Source of the DNA: Pseudoalteromonas phenolica
Lineage (GTDB): Bacteria; Pseudomonadota; Gammaproteobacteria; Enterobacterales; Alteromonadaceae
Direction of reading: 5' to 3'
DNA: 64,000 bases
NCBI RefSeq assembly: GCF_005876835.1
Contig: NZ_PPSW01000026.1
Coordinates: 49,998-113,997 of the forward strand
Of this stretch, positions 1-7,169 are shown one piece after another; position 1 is the first letter of the stretch; every line of letters begins with the position of its first letter. The position numbers and the translations under genes are program-made. Below the pieces are notes generated by a model. The model saw only the letters and a program-made list of their open reading frames with translations, searched no databases and was not told the DNA's origin.

Positions 1-14
1 TATAAATTAACAAT

Positions 15-32
15 TTTCCCTATATAGGGAAA
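15..32. promoter_or_regulatory. 18-bp perfect palindrome, possible operator
   Basis: TTTCCCTATATAGGGAAA reads identically on both strands and lies in AT-rich non-coding sequence at the window edge. Bases 1-246 contain no convincing gene. A repressor operator for a gene to the left is one reading, but no regulator is identifiable. Confidence 0.3.
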
Positions 33-246
33 GGTCAAAATAACAGCAGCGCAAAAAAGACAACCAAAAATAAACATTAAATTTACAAAACAACGTTTAA
101 ACTTTGTCTGTAAGTTTCGATGAGCAAGGGGTGAAACTATATGAGGTAGCAACGTGTTAAATTGCACTTAATCAGGTATTACCGGAGAGGTTAATGTGGC
201 TAACAATATAGTGAACCACATAGAAAGAAAGGTGTTCTAGAGTGTG

Positions 247-762
247 CTATTTGAACTTTACTTGTTTATTACTGCGCTGATAGCTACGTGACTCTGGCGC
301 AGTCCATTCACCATTTTTTAAATATTGTGTCGAGACTTTAAACTCTCCATCAACAAACTGACTGGTGGATTTCACTTTGGTAATGTCATCTTTGTTTCCT
401 GTGACGTCTTCATAGGCCACAAAGGCACCATTGGGTAATACCTCCATAGTACCTTGAGTATAAAAGCCTGCGGTTGTAAAATAGTAAAATACGAGGCTTT
501 GTTTGGTTTTATCCCAAAATATCAATGACTCACCACCATACATACCGTCATTGATTGAATGCAGGGTGCGAATAGCCGTGCCATTCAGTGCGCGTTCCCA
601 CTTACTGACATCTTGCATGGCAGGTTGACCTTTTGGCACAGCAAAGTCTGCCTGCCAAGTGCCTAGGTAAGGTTCAAATACCTGTAATTCTTTTGCCAGT
701 GAGCCTGCAACCGTGGGGAAGCTGAGTAACAGAGAAATGATTAATATAAATGCTTTTTTCAT
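247..762 (-). CDS. Exported protein of unknown function, lipocalin/DUF1579-like
   Basis: The 171-residue product begins with a clear Sec signal peptide (MKKAFILII, hydrophobic to about residue 18, then VAG-SLA). The mature part is rich in aromatic and beta-prone residues (YLGTWQADF, SLIFWDKT, LVFYYF). This resembles small beta-barrel proteins of the DUF1579/calycin type, but the match is by eye and weak. An in-frame start 21 codons upstream would put polar residues ahead of the signal peptide, so the start at 762 is preferred. It stands alone; the lanthipeptide cluster begins beyond the repeat block on its upstream side. Function unknown. Confidence 0.7.
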   Translation of the reverse strand: MKKAFILIISLLLSFPTVAGSLAKELQVFEPYLGTWQADFAVPKGQPAMQDVSKWERALNGTAIRTLHSINDGMYGGESLIFWDKTKQSLVFYYFTTAGFYTQGTMEVLPNGAFVAYEDVTGNKDDITKVKSTSQFVDGEFKVSTQYLKNGEWTAPESRSYQRSNKQVKFK

Positions 763-871
763 GTTGTTATGTCTTTCTAAGCAGTTTGGAATAGTAATGT
801 TAGTCAGCATTTGATGAATAGACAATAAGCAAGAAATGGAAGCTGTTCGGTTAAGGTGGAGATAAAGACAG

Positions 872-1134
872 ACCCGACATAAAGTCAGTGCTACCGATGT
901 TTAGAATAACTCAAAAAGCTAGGCTAAGACTAAGTGAGAAAGTTGAATAAACCCGACTTAAAATCGGTGCTACCGAGGTTTAGAATAACTCAAAAAGCTA
1001 GGCTAAGACTAAGTGAGAAAGTTGAATAAACCCGACTTAAAGTCGGTAATACCGAGATTTATAAACTCACTTAATAGCGAGACTAAAACTGAGTGAAATA
1101 GTTTGAGAAAACCCGACCTAAAGTCGGTGCTACC
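872..1134. repeat. 79-bp tandem repeat block, 3.3 copies
   Basis: Units start at 872, 951, 1030 and 1111 (periods 79, 79 and 81). Each opens with a near-palindrome of the form CCGACTTAAAGTCGG. Units 1 and 2 differ at only about four positions, unit 3 is diverged, and unit 4 is truncated after about 24 bases. The block fills most of the non-coding stretch 763-1192. There is no spacer diversity, so it is not a CRISPR array. It looks like an amplified intergenic hairpin repeat. Confidence 0.8.
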
Positions 1135-1140
1135 AAAGCC

Positions 1141-1170
1141 AAAAAAGCACTGTAGAAACAGTGCTTTTTT
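1141..1170 (-). terminator. Terminator at the end of the lanC-lanB operon
   Basis: A 12-bp stem (AAAAAAGCACTG with CAGTGCTTTTTT) encloses a 6-base loop, with A and T tracts on both sides. It lies 22 bases past the stop of the dehydratase gene and could act in both directions. Confidence 0.8.
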
Positions 1171-1192
1171 AACGTTGAATTGCGATAGCCTG

Positions 1193-4100
1193 TTAGTGGC
1201 TTTGGCCTTTGTCTGCCGAGAAGTATTTACGGCGCATCAAGTCATGGATCACCAACTCTTGCTCACGACCATAGGCTTTAAACATACGGTTGTTATGCAT
1301 GTGTAGCAAAGAGCTCAGTAATGAGTCTCGACTACAGTTGAGCTTGTCTTCTTCTAGCATCTCATTGAGCTGCGCAACCACAGGGTGTGCTTGCTGTTGC
1401 CATAAGTTAAGCAGTTGAGCAATCGCGTTTTGGGCTTCATCGTCAGGTAACTGAGTTAAATCAGCCAGCTTCTCGAAGTCGCCTTCTAACTGAGTTTGAT
1501 AATCGCGGTAACGATTACCTAGCTGCTTACGCAAATGACTGGTTTCGTTAAATTCATTACCAAAACCGGCTCTCAAACCACTGATTAAGTTAAACTTGCC
1601 TTCATCATTGTAATTGAACAAGTTAAGCAGTTTATCGGTGCACTGCAGCGCCACACGCCAGCGAATGTCTTCACCATACTCGTCAATTAAGCCACAAGTA
1701 CGAGCAATTAATTCACTGTCTAGCATGAATAATGACTCTATCAGTGCCATAGATTCTGGACCACCGTAGCGCTCTACTTCGCGCTCGTAAGTCATTAGCT
1801 CGACCTTGTGTAGCTCGCCCGACTCAACCATAGGGTCGAGTAGCTGATTAAGCTTAGGTAGCAACTGACCACATAACTTGCTTGGCTCGCCATAGAAACG
1901 CAGACGTAAATGCCAGTCGGGATCGCCATAGCGAATAAAGAACCATTTTTCAAAATCGCCTTGCTGCTCAGCAATAAATGGCAATAACTTTTCAGTTAAT
2001 AGCTGCTCGACGATTGAATTACCTGAGTAAATCTTCAAGCTTAACCATTCTGAGCCTGCACTAAAGCGACGTTTAATCGGCTTGGCTGTAATATTTGCAA
2101 GTGGATCGTCTGAGAAATGATGGTGTATTGGGGCATTACCATTGAATAGTGGGATCACCATTTCGTTGTTATAGTGCTGACCTTGAGTGTCGACAACACG
2201 CGAAGCATATTGCGCTGTTAGCACTTCTTTTAACTCAACGCGAGGCTGTCCCTTGGTTTCTGATAATAATACCGCCAGCATGTCTGGATGACGCAGTTCT
2301 AGCTGAAGTACGTTATCGGCCATGGCATAACACACTTGTGGATCAAGCTGGTACTTGGTTAACAATGCCTCAAGCTTTTCAGATGAAAATTTGCCATTTT
2401 TGCTGATGGCTTCGAGCTCTTTACGTTCAATACGCCACGTTTTTTCATTTAAGATCAAGTTATCAAGCATCACTCTTGGCACAAAAGCGTCATTGGCGGT
2501 GCTACTTGGCATGCCGAAATTCGGTGCGTGACCTTCTTGGTGTTGCAGCATGCATAAAAACTTATAAGCACTTAAACTGCGTGCTGAATAGTTATGTGCA
2601 CATGATAAACGAGGGATGATTTGTTTATTTAAACGCTTGCTCCACAGTTTAACCTTTTGCCCTTCAACCCAGACAAATAAGTCACTGAGTGGAATTTGAT
2701 ACTCACTGTCTAAGCTACTGTCGGCCATAAAGACGATTTCGTACTCACGTAGATGTGGGCGAGCAATCACGTTGCCTGGACGACCTTCTGGCATATGCGC
2801 AATTTCGGCAAAAATCACATTGTCTGAGTGCGCTTGCTCTTTTTGCAACTCATCAATCACAGACTGCTTGAGACCATCGTTTAGGTGACAAAAGCGGCCC
2901 AATAAATTGGCTGATGATGGGCCAGCACACCCGCCCAGCTTGAACACAGGATTTGATCTGTCGTCTTGATACGCACTGAGCATCACAGAAAAAGAGGCAG
3001 GAAAATTTTTGCTAATGGGTTCTTTGCTGTTTACTTTGCTTCTTAGCTCTTTGCTCTTTAGAACTATGGTGTCTTTGCTGCGATTCGCCGGTAAGCTCAG
3101 GGCTTCTTCAATGATCTGATTCAGCAAAGTCGGTCTTGGGGCTTCACCCGCGCCTTGATTACCCTTAACTAGGTTTAAACCTGCCACCAGCGGGGCTTCA
3201 TATCCAGTTTCATTTGAAACGCCAATACCTGACTCGTCATCTAAGATCACATCAAGCGGTACAAACTGCCCTTCAAAACGCGCATTAAACTTAGTGATAA
3301 AGTTACTCAATGGGTTAGATTTATCGGTATCACCTAATTCAGCCAATAACTCGAGTTGCTTTTGCACCCGTTGCACTTCTTGAGCGCTTAATTGACACTG
3401 TTCAAAGGCGCGATAAACGTCGGTTTGAAAAAGCTTATTTTCTTGCGCTTTAACTGGCATGTTCTGAAAGTGTTCAAGCAATTGCTTATAAGGTTTAATT
3501 TCACCACTTTTCTCGTTATCGAGCTTTTCAATCATGGCCAGAGCGGTTGCAAGTTGATCTGCGGTTGCCAGCTCTTCCATATTTTGTAATGACTTTAAAA
3601 GAGCATAATCAGGTGAGTCGCCCGTCAGCGGCAGTGGGATATCGGCCTGTAGTATCTTTTCGTCAATCAGATCTTGAATGTATGCTTCAACGTCTTCTTT
3701 TTCGGCTTCGCCATACTGTGCGCAAAAAGCATCGACCAGACCATTAAAGCTTAAACCGCCTTTGGCTAGTTTAAGTACACACTGAAAATATTCATCACTG
3801 TCTACCGCGCTTAAACGATATTGCATGCTGTCTTCAGAGAGATAATTCTCAATATAACGACATTGATCAGCAACAAAGTAATGAGAAGGGTTTGGGCGGT
3901 ACATCAAGTTGTCGGCACGTTGTGCTTCTTTCACGAAATGCTCTTTTAATGCCGACAAATAAAACATATCAAGGCGTGTTTTACGGCTATCTTGAGTATG
4001 TGATGCACTCATAAACTCAGTAGTATCACTCACTTCACCCTTATAGATCCCTGAGAATAAACCAAAAGGCGTCGGCCTTGCGCACATACGCAACATATAT

Positions 4101-4372
4101 TTAAGTAGTGCTTGCGCAACCTTTTTACCTTGTTTTGATTCTGGCTTTGTTCGCCATTGCTCAATACGTTCAAGTAAAGAAGGGCTAGCAAGATAAATGG
4201 CTTCTTCAACCCCCTCAATTGCTAACCACTTTTCTAAGATAGCATTAGTGTCGGCTGACTCTGAGCTAAATTCTGCTAAGTGCTCTAGTGATAAACGCGG
4301 CGTACGCATTACAAAAAATGGTGCATGCTTAATCGGTTGATTTACTTGTTTTTGATTATTGTTGTTCGACAT
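1193..4372 (-). CDS. Class I lanthipeptide dehydratase (LanB type, full length)
   Basis: This 1059-residue protein looks like a complete LanB. The family uses glutamyl-tRNA to glutamylate Ser/Thr of a precursor peptide and then eliminates glutamate to give dehydroalanine/dehydrobutyrine. The long N-terminal part (about 20-720) fits the glutamylation domain. The C-terminal part carries the hallmarks of the elimination (SpaB-C/thiopeptide-type) domain: RYGDPDWHLRLRF near 820, YEREVERYGGPE near 863, and LLHMHNNRMF near 1022. The start at 4372 is chosen because AGGAG lies 5 bases upstream, overlapping the stop of the cyclase gene (TAAGGAG), so the two are probably translationally coupled. Two alternative starts lie 3 and 6 bases further upstream. 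Many bacteroidetal and thiopeptide systems split this protein in two; here it is fused. Its substrates are probably the Gly-Gly leader peptides upstream. Confidence 0.92.
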   Translation of the reverse strand: MSNNNNQKQVNQPIKHAPFFVMRTPRLSLEHLAEFSSESADTNAILEKWLAIEGVEEAIYLASPSLLERIEQWRTKPESKQGKKVAQALLKYMLRMCARPTPFGLFSGIYKGEVSDTTEFMSASHTQDSRKTRLDMFYLSALKEHFVKEAQRADNLMYRPNPSHYFVADQCRYIENYLSEDSMQYRLSAVDSDEYFQCVLKLAKGGLSFNGLVDAFCAQYGEAEKEDVEAYIQDLIDEKILQADIPLPLTGDSPDYALLKSLQNMEELATADQLATALAMIEKLDNEKSGEIKPYKQLLEHFQNMPVKAQENKLFQTDVYRAFEQCQLSAQEVQRVQKQLELLAELGDTDKSNPLSNFITKFNARFEGQFVPLDVILDDESGIGVSNETGYEAPLVAGLNLVKGNQGAGEAPRPTLLNQIIEEALSLPANRSKDTIVLKSKELRSKVNSKEPISKNFPASFSVMLSAYQDDRSNPVFKLGGCAGPSSANLLGRFCHLNDGLKQSVIDELQKEQAHSDNVIFAEIAHMPEGRPGNVIARPHLREYEIVFMADSSLDSEYQIPLSDLFVWVEGQKVKLWSKRLNKQIIPRLSCAHNYSARSLSAYKFLCMLQHQEGHAPNFGMPSSTANDAFVPRVMLDNLILNEKTWRIERKELEAISKNGKFSSEKLEALLTKYQLDPQVCYAMADNVLQLELRHPDMLAVLLSETKGQPRVELKEVLTAQYASRVVDTQGQHYNNEMVIPLFNGNAPIHHHFSDDPLANITAKPIKRRFSAGSEWLSLKIYSGNSIVEQLLTEKLLPFIAEQQGDFEKWFFIRYGDPDWHLRLRFYGEPSKLCGQLLPKLNQLLDPMVESGELHKVELMTYEREVERYGGPESMALIESLFMLDSELIARTCGLIDEYGEDIRWRVALQCTDKLLNLFNYNDEGKFNLISGLRAGFGNEFNETSHLRKQLGNRYRDYQTQLEGDFEKLADLTQLPDDEAQNAIAQLLNLWQQQAHPVVAQLNEMLEEDKLNCSRDSLLSSLLHMHNNRMFKAYGREQELVIHDLMRRKYFSADKGQSH

Positions 4373-4381
4373 CATCACTCC

Positions 4382-5593
4382 TTATGCCATCAACAAGCAT
4401 TCAGCCCAGTCTAGGTCATCGTTTAAAACTGAGATAAAGCCAACGCCAACCCCTGCATAGCCCATTAAAAAACCAAAATTCTCATAGTGCTGAGTGGTTT
4501 CACCGTTGTAGGCGTAAAATGCTTCAAGGCCCTTTTCTTGGTATTGTTCAAGGCTGTAGTTGAGCCAGTATTTTGCGGCTTGCTCAAGCTCAGGGTGGGG
4601 CATAAGTTGATTTAAAAGTTGATAAATACTGACAAGACCAACGAAACCATGACATAAGCCAGCATCGTTTATAAAGCCACTTTCGGCATCACGCTTTGCC
4701 GCTTTTAATGCCATTCGACGCGCTTCATCGACATAACTCGGTCTATCTAGTGCGTGACCTGCACGGGCAAGGGTTAATGCGATTGTTAAATCGCCATAAC
4801 ACCAGCCGAGTCTCGATTTGTGCTCGCCACCAGAACATGAACCATAGCAGTGTTCTTCTTCATGATTTGGGTTTTGCTGGGTAAGCAACCAGTCACAAGA
4901 CTGCGTGACTAACTGAGCGGTCTTATCTTTAATGGCATCTATATTTAATGCAGGAATAAGCGCTGCGATGATCCCTGGCACACCATGGGCTAGTCCTAAA
5001 TTGAATTCAGGCTTCTTACGATCATCTTTTTCGAAGCGGTAAACCGAATACTCAGGTTGAGACCAGCTTATTAGTTTGTCATCAACTTGTTGTGCCACAC
5101 TGGCAAAGTTATCGACTATTACACCATATAATGCGGCTTGTTCTGATTGCTTGCTACGCCTTGCGGTATAAGGGGCATAACCCGCTAGGCCAAGTACAGA
5201 CTCTATCTCACCTGGCCATGGTTGAAAGTTCAGTGCGTCATAAAAGATTTGATCCATATCGCTGAGCAACTCGGAATCGTAATCTTCCATGTCAGCTTGG
5301 TTTAAATACTCTAATACCCAAGCTTGACCAGCAAGGCCATTACTGAGCTCAAACCCTTGCTGCTCTAGCTCTTCTTGTAACTTTTCTAGTTTTTCTGAGA
5401 ATAGCGTTTCATCAACAAAACTTGGGTCGATACGATAAGCATTATATAAAAATAATAAATGGCCAGCTAAACCACTTAACAAACCATTGGTTTCTACATT
5501 GTGAAGATCTTGGCTCACTTTTTCGGCCAAGCTTTGAATTATTTCGCGCACCTGAGCTGCTTGCTCTGCTGACGCAATCGCTTGTGTTGGCAT
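4382..5593 (-). CDS. Lanthionine synthetase C-like cyclase (LanC)
   Basis: The 403-residue protein has the alpha-toroid GxxG repeats of LanC enzymes (GLLSGLAGHLL near 37, SNGLAGQAW near 84, LGLAGYAP near 134, LAHGVPGI at 201, GYAGVGVGF near 378). The expected zinc ligands are present: Cys265 in WCYGD, and Cys314-His315 in CHGFVGL. His203 matches the conserved His of the family. The enzyme would add Cys thiols to dehydrated residues to form lanthionine rings. A good ribosome site (AAGGAT) precedes the start. It is first in a two-gene operon with the dehydratase and diverges from the first precursor gene, with 136 bases between. Confidence 0.93.
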   Translation of the reverse strand: MPTQAIASAEQAAQVREIIQSLAEKVSQDLHNVETNGLLSGLAGHLLFLYNAYRIDPSFVDETLFSEKLEKLQEELEQQGFELSNGLAGQAWVLEYLNQADMEDYDSELLSDMDQIFYDALNFQPWPGEIESVLGLAGYAPYTARRSKQSEQAALYGVIVDNFASVAQQVDDKLISWSQPEYSVYRFEKDDRKKPEFNLGLAHGVPGIIAALIPALNIDAIKDKTAQLVTQSCDWLLTQQNPNHEEEHCYGSCSGGEHKSRLGWCYGDLTIALTLARAGHALDRPSYVDEARRMALKAAKRDAESGFINDAGLCHGFVGLVSIYQLLNQLMPHPELEQAAKYWLNYSLEQYQEKGLEAFYAYNGETTQHYENFGFLMGYAGVGVGFISVLNDDLDWAECLLMA

Positions 5594-5729
5594 ATCTATC
5601 CTTAGGTGAAGACACCATTTTAATTATTATTCCTGCAACAACTGACCGATACCTTACTGAAGCGTCACCAAAACCTCAACAACTTTAGAATTGTTAATAA
5701 AAGTTAAACAACTTGATCGTTTAATTTAT

Positions 5730-5954
5730 ATGAACTATTTTAATTTTGCACTTACCGAAAGTGCTAATTTTTATAAGGAAAATAAGAAGAAAATTAAATC
5801 ACTATCTTCAGATAAGAAAAGCACTCCAGCAGCAATGACACCAGAGATCGCTGGTGGCTTTGATTATCAATTTTCTGATATTGATTGTGGTCGACTGACG
5901 CTTATCCCACGCTATACGTGTGGTATTGGCTATACGTGTCCACACGTATTCTAA
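5730..5954 (+). CDS. Lanthipeptide precursor 1, start region altered by deletion
   Basis: The reading frame gives 74 residues with a leader ending PAAMTPEIAGG (Gly42-Gly43) and a 31-residue core containing Cys53, Cys64 and Cys70 and the motif TCGIGYTC. Compared with the next precursor, 21 bases between the AAGGA ribosome site and the lysine-rich leader are missing. The usual ATG and the MKLKL codons are therefore gone. The frame stays open upstream through what is 5' UTR in the sister gene, to an ATG at 5730 with no visible ribosome site. It may be translated from there with an altered N-terminus, or it may be a decayed precursor. The core and cleavage site look intact. Confidence 0.6.
   Translation: MNYFNFALTESANFYKENKKKIKSLSSDKKSTPAAMTPEIAGGFDYQFSDIDCGRLTLIPRYTCGIGYTCPHVF
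5748..5764 (+). promoter_or_regulatory. Stem-loop shared by precursor 1 and 2 leaders (copy 1)
   Basis: GCACTT and AAGTGC pair over a 5-base loop, 14 bases before AAGGA. The equivalent position ahead of precursor 2 has GCACCT/AGGTGC, a compensated base-pair change. Because of the deletion, this copy lies inside the extended reading frame of precursor 1. Confidence 0.45.
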
Positions 5955-6333
5955 TAAAGAGCTTTATAATTTATAAAAAACTTTCAATTAGTTATATAAA
6001 TAAAAGGCGAACAAGGGCCATGTTTTTCTTTAAATATCGCCCTTCATTTACCTCTAAAGTTTTAATAATGAATTTTTAAGTCTATAAAAGAAACGTACTC
6101 CCCTACCTTATGCTTATCCATATACTTGTAACTTTTTTCATAATAAGCATTTATTCAGACATTCTATTAATTACACTTTTTGCAATAAGGCAAATAACAA
6201 AAAGAATACCAAAATCAAACTAGCAGCAAAGTGATTTTGTTAAATTAAGTTTAATAGCTTGAAAACTTATTTAATATGAATTAATTTGAATTTGCACCTT
6301 TTCTAGGTGCTAATTTTAAACAAGGATTTGATT
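5955..6333. other. AT-rich intergenic stretch between precursors 1 and 2
   Basis: These 379 bases hold no convincing gene. A GGCGA/TCGCC pairing near 6006-6045 could form a loose hairpin downstream of precursor 1 but has no T-tract. The last 70 bases match the upstream region of precursor 1 (TTGA, then TTTAATATGAA-like sequence, then the stem-loop). Promoter elements for precursors 2 and 3 are probably there; I cannot fix -35/-10 boxes. Confidence 0.5.
6294..6310 (+). promoter_or_regulatory. Stem-loop in the leader of precursor 2 (copy 2)
   Basis: GCACCT and AGGTGC form a 6-bp stem around a 5-base loop, followed by TAATTTT and then AAGGA 12-16 bases later. It is conserved with copy 1 at 5748-5764, including one covarying pair, which suggests selection on the RNA fold or on a symmetrical protein site. 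Confidence 0.45.
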
Positions 6334-6555
6334 ATGAAATTAAAGTTAAACAAAAAGAAAATAAAAACCTTGTCTGCTGATAACAGCAACATCCCTGCAG
6401 ACATGACACCTCAGGTTGCGGGCGGTACGCAAATTAACAGTAGTTATGTTACTTATCGCGATTGTCCTCCTCCACGCACTATCTCAGGCGGTGCAGTATC
6501 TTTATGCCAAGCACACACATGTGGCATGGGCTACACTTGCCAAGATGTTTACTAA
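6334..6555 (+). CDS. Lanthipeptide precursor 2
   Basis: The 73-residue peptide has a lysine-rich leader (MKLKLNKKK), a conserved block PADMTPQVAGG with the Gly-Gly at 30-31, and a 42-residue core. The core holds four Cys (44, 58, 63, 69), nine Ser/Thr and the C-terminal motif TCGMGYTC. That is suitable for dehydration and ring formation by the adjacent LanB/LanC and for Gly-Gly cleavage by the C39 transporter. The start at 6334 is preferred over an upstream in-frame start because it follows AAGGA and matches precursors 3 and 4. It forms a two-gene operon with precursor 3. Confidence 0.88.
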   Translation: MKLKLNKKKIKTLSADNSNIPADMTPQVAGGTQINSSYVTYRDCPPPRTISGGAVSLCQAHTCGMGYTCQDVY

Positions 6556-6587
6556 GCAAACACAACTAATCTAGAAGGAAACTAACA

Positions 6588-6806
6588 ATGAAACTTAAGC
6601 TAAACAAAAAGAAAATGAAGACGTTATCTGCAGATAGCAGCAATATTCCTGCAGAAATGACTCCACAAGTTGCTGGTGGTACGCAAATTAACAGTAGTTA
6701 TGTTACTTACCGCTGCCCACCAATTGATGGCCCAAGTGCTGATGGCATGACACATTGTGTGGCTAACACATGCGGTCGTGGCCACACGTGTGGTGAGATT
6801 TATTAA
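6588..6806 (+). CDS. Lanthipeptide precursor 3
   Basis: The 72-residue peptide is a tandem paralogue of precursor 2. The leader and the first eleven core residues (TQINSSYVTYR) are almost the same, the middle of the core is different, and the end keeps the pattern TCGRGHTC. Four Cys lie at 43, 57, 62 and 68, and the Gly-Gly is at 30-31. A strong ribosome site (GAAGGAAA) lies in the 32-base gap after precursor 2, and a terminator follows. Confidence 0.88.
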   Translation: MKLKLNKKKMKTLSADSSNIPAEMTPQVAGGTQINSSYVTYRCPPIDGPSADGMTHCVANTCGRGHTCGEIY

Positions 6807-6829
6807 TCTAAGTTTAGATTAATACGCAT

Positions 6830-6854
6830 AAACGCCTCTTTTGAGGCGTTTTTT
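6830..6854 (+). terminator. Rho-independent terminator of the precursor operon
   Basis: AAACGCCTC and GAGGCGTTT pair over a TTTT loop, followed by a T-run. It starts 24 bases after the stop of precursor 3. Confidence 0.88.
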
Positions 6855-6902
6855 GGTTTTAGAGCTAGCATTTGTAGCTATCGTTCTCATCACTATCGGC
6901 TA

Positions 6903-7117
6903 ATACCAATCTGCAATAACATTTAATCATTTCGAGGGGTTAAACCTAATGATAGCTGCGTTAAAGGTTTCTCACTTAAAATAACTAAGTAACGAAATAT
7001 TTGCCTTGCCAACATAGATGTAGGCACCTCAACGATAACAGGACGCATGAGCGGTACTATCAACAAGGTTTTATTGCCTTAAACTTAAAATAGATCAATT
7101 AGTTAAGTGGATGGTAT
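6903..7117. repeat. Dispersed intergenic repeat with ATACCAAT end, long copy
   Basis: It begins ATACCAAT and ends ATGGTAT, an imperfect terminal inverted repeat. Its first 85 bases match the reverse complement of the 90-bp element at 47698-47787 (shared cores ACTTAATCAT/ATTTAATCAT, GAGGGATTAAA-like, GCGTTAAA, TTCTCA). The remaining 120 bases are absent from the short copy. It fills most of the gap 6807-7169. No reading frame is evident, so it is likely a non-autonomous (MITE-like) element. Confidence 0.65.
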
Positions 7118-7151
7118 AAAAAACGCCAAACAAAACGAGTTGCTTGGCGTT
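7118..7151 (-). terminator. Terminator after the transporter gene
   Basis: AACGCCAA (7122-7129) pairs with TTGGCGTT (7144-7151). Read on the minus strand, the stem is followed by a T-run. It lies 19 bases past the stop of the ABC transporter. Confidence 0.75.
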
Positions 7152-7169
7152 ATATGAAGTTACCTAAAG

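Noticed and set aside
872..1134. Possible CRISPR array in the repeat block
   Set aside because: The whole 79-bp unit repeats with no unique spacers, and no cas genes are nearby.
4030..4218. Small minus-strand frame inside the dehydratase gene
   Set aside because: A shifted-frame shadow within a long, well-supported gene.
5885..6079. 64-residue frame overlapping the end of precursor 1
   Set aside because: Different frame, no ribosome site, AT-driven composition, no leader motif.
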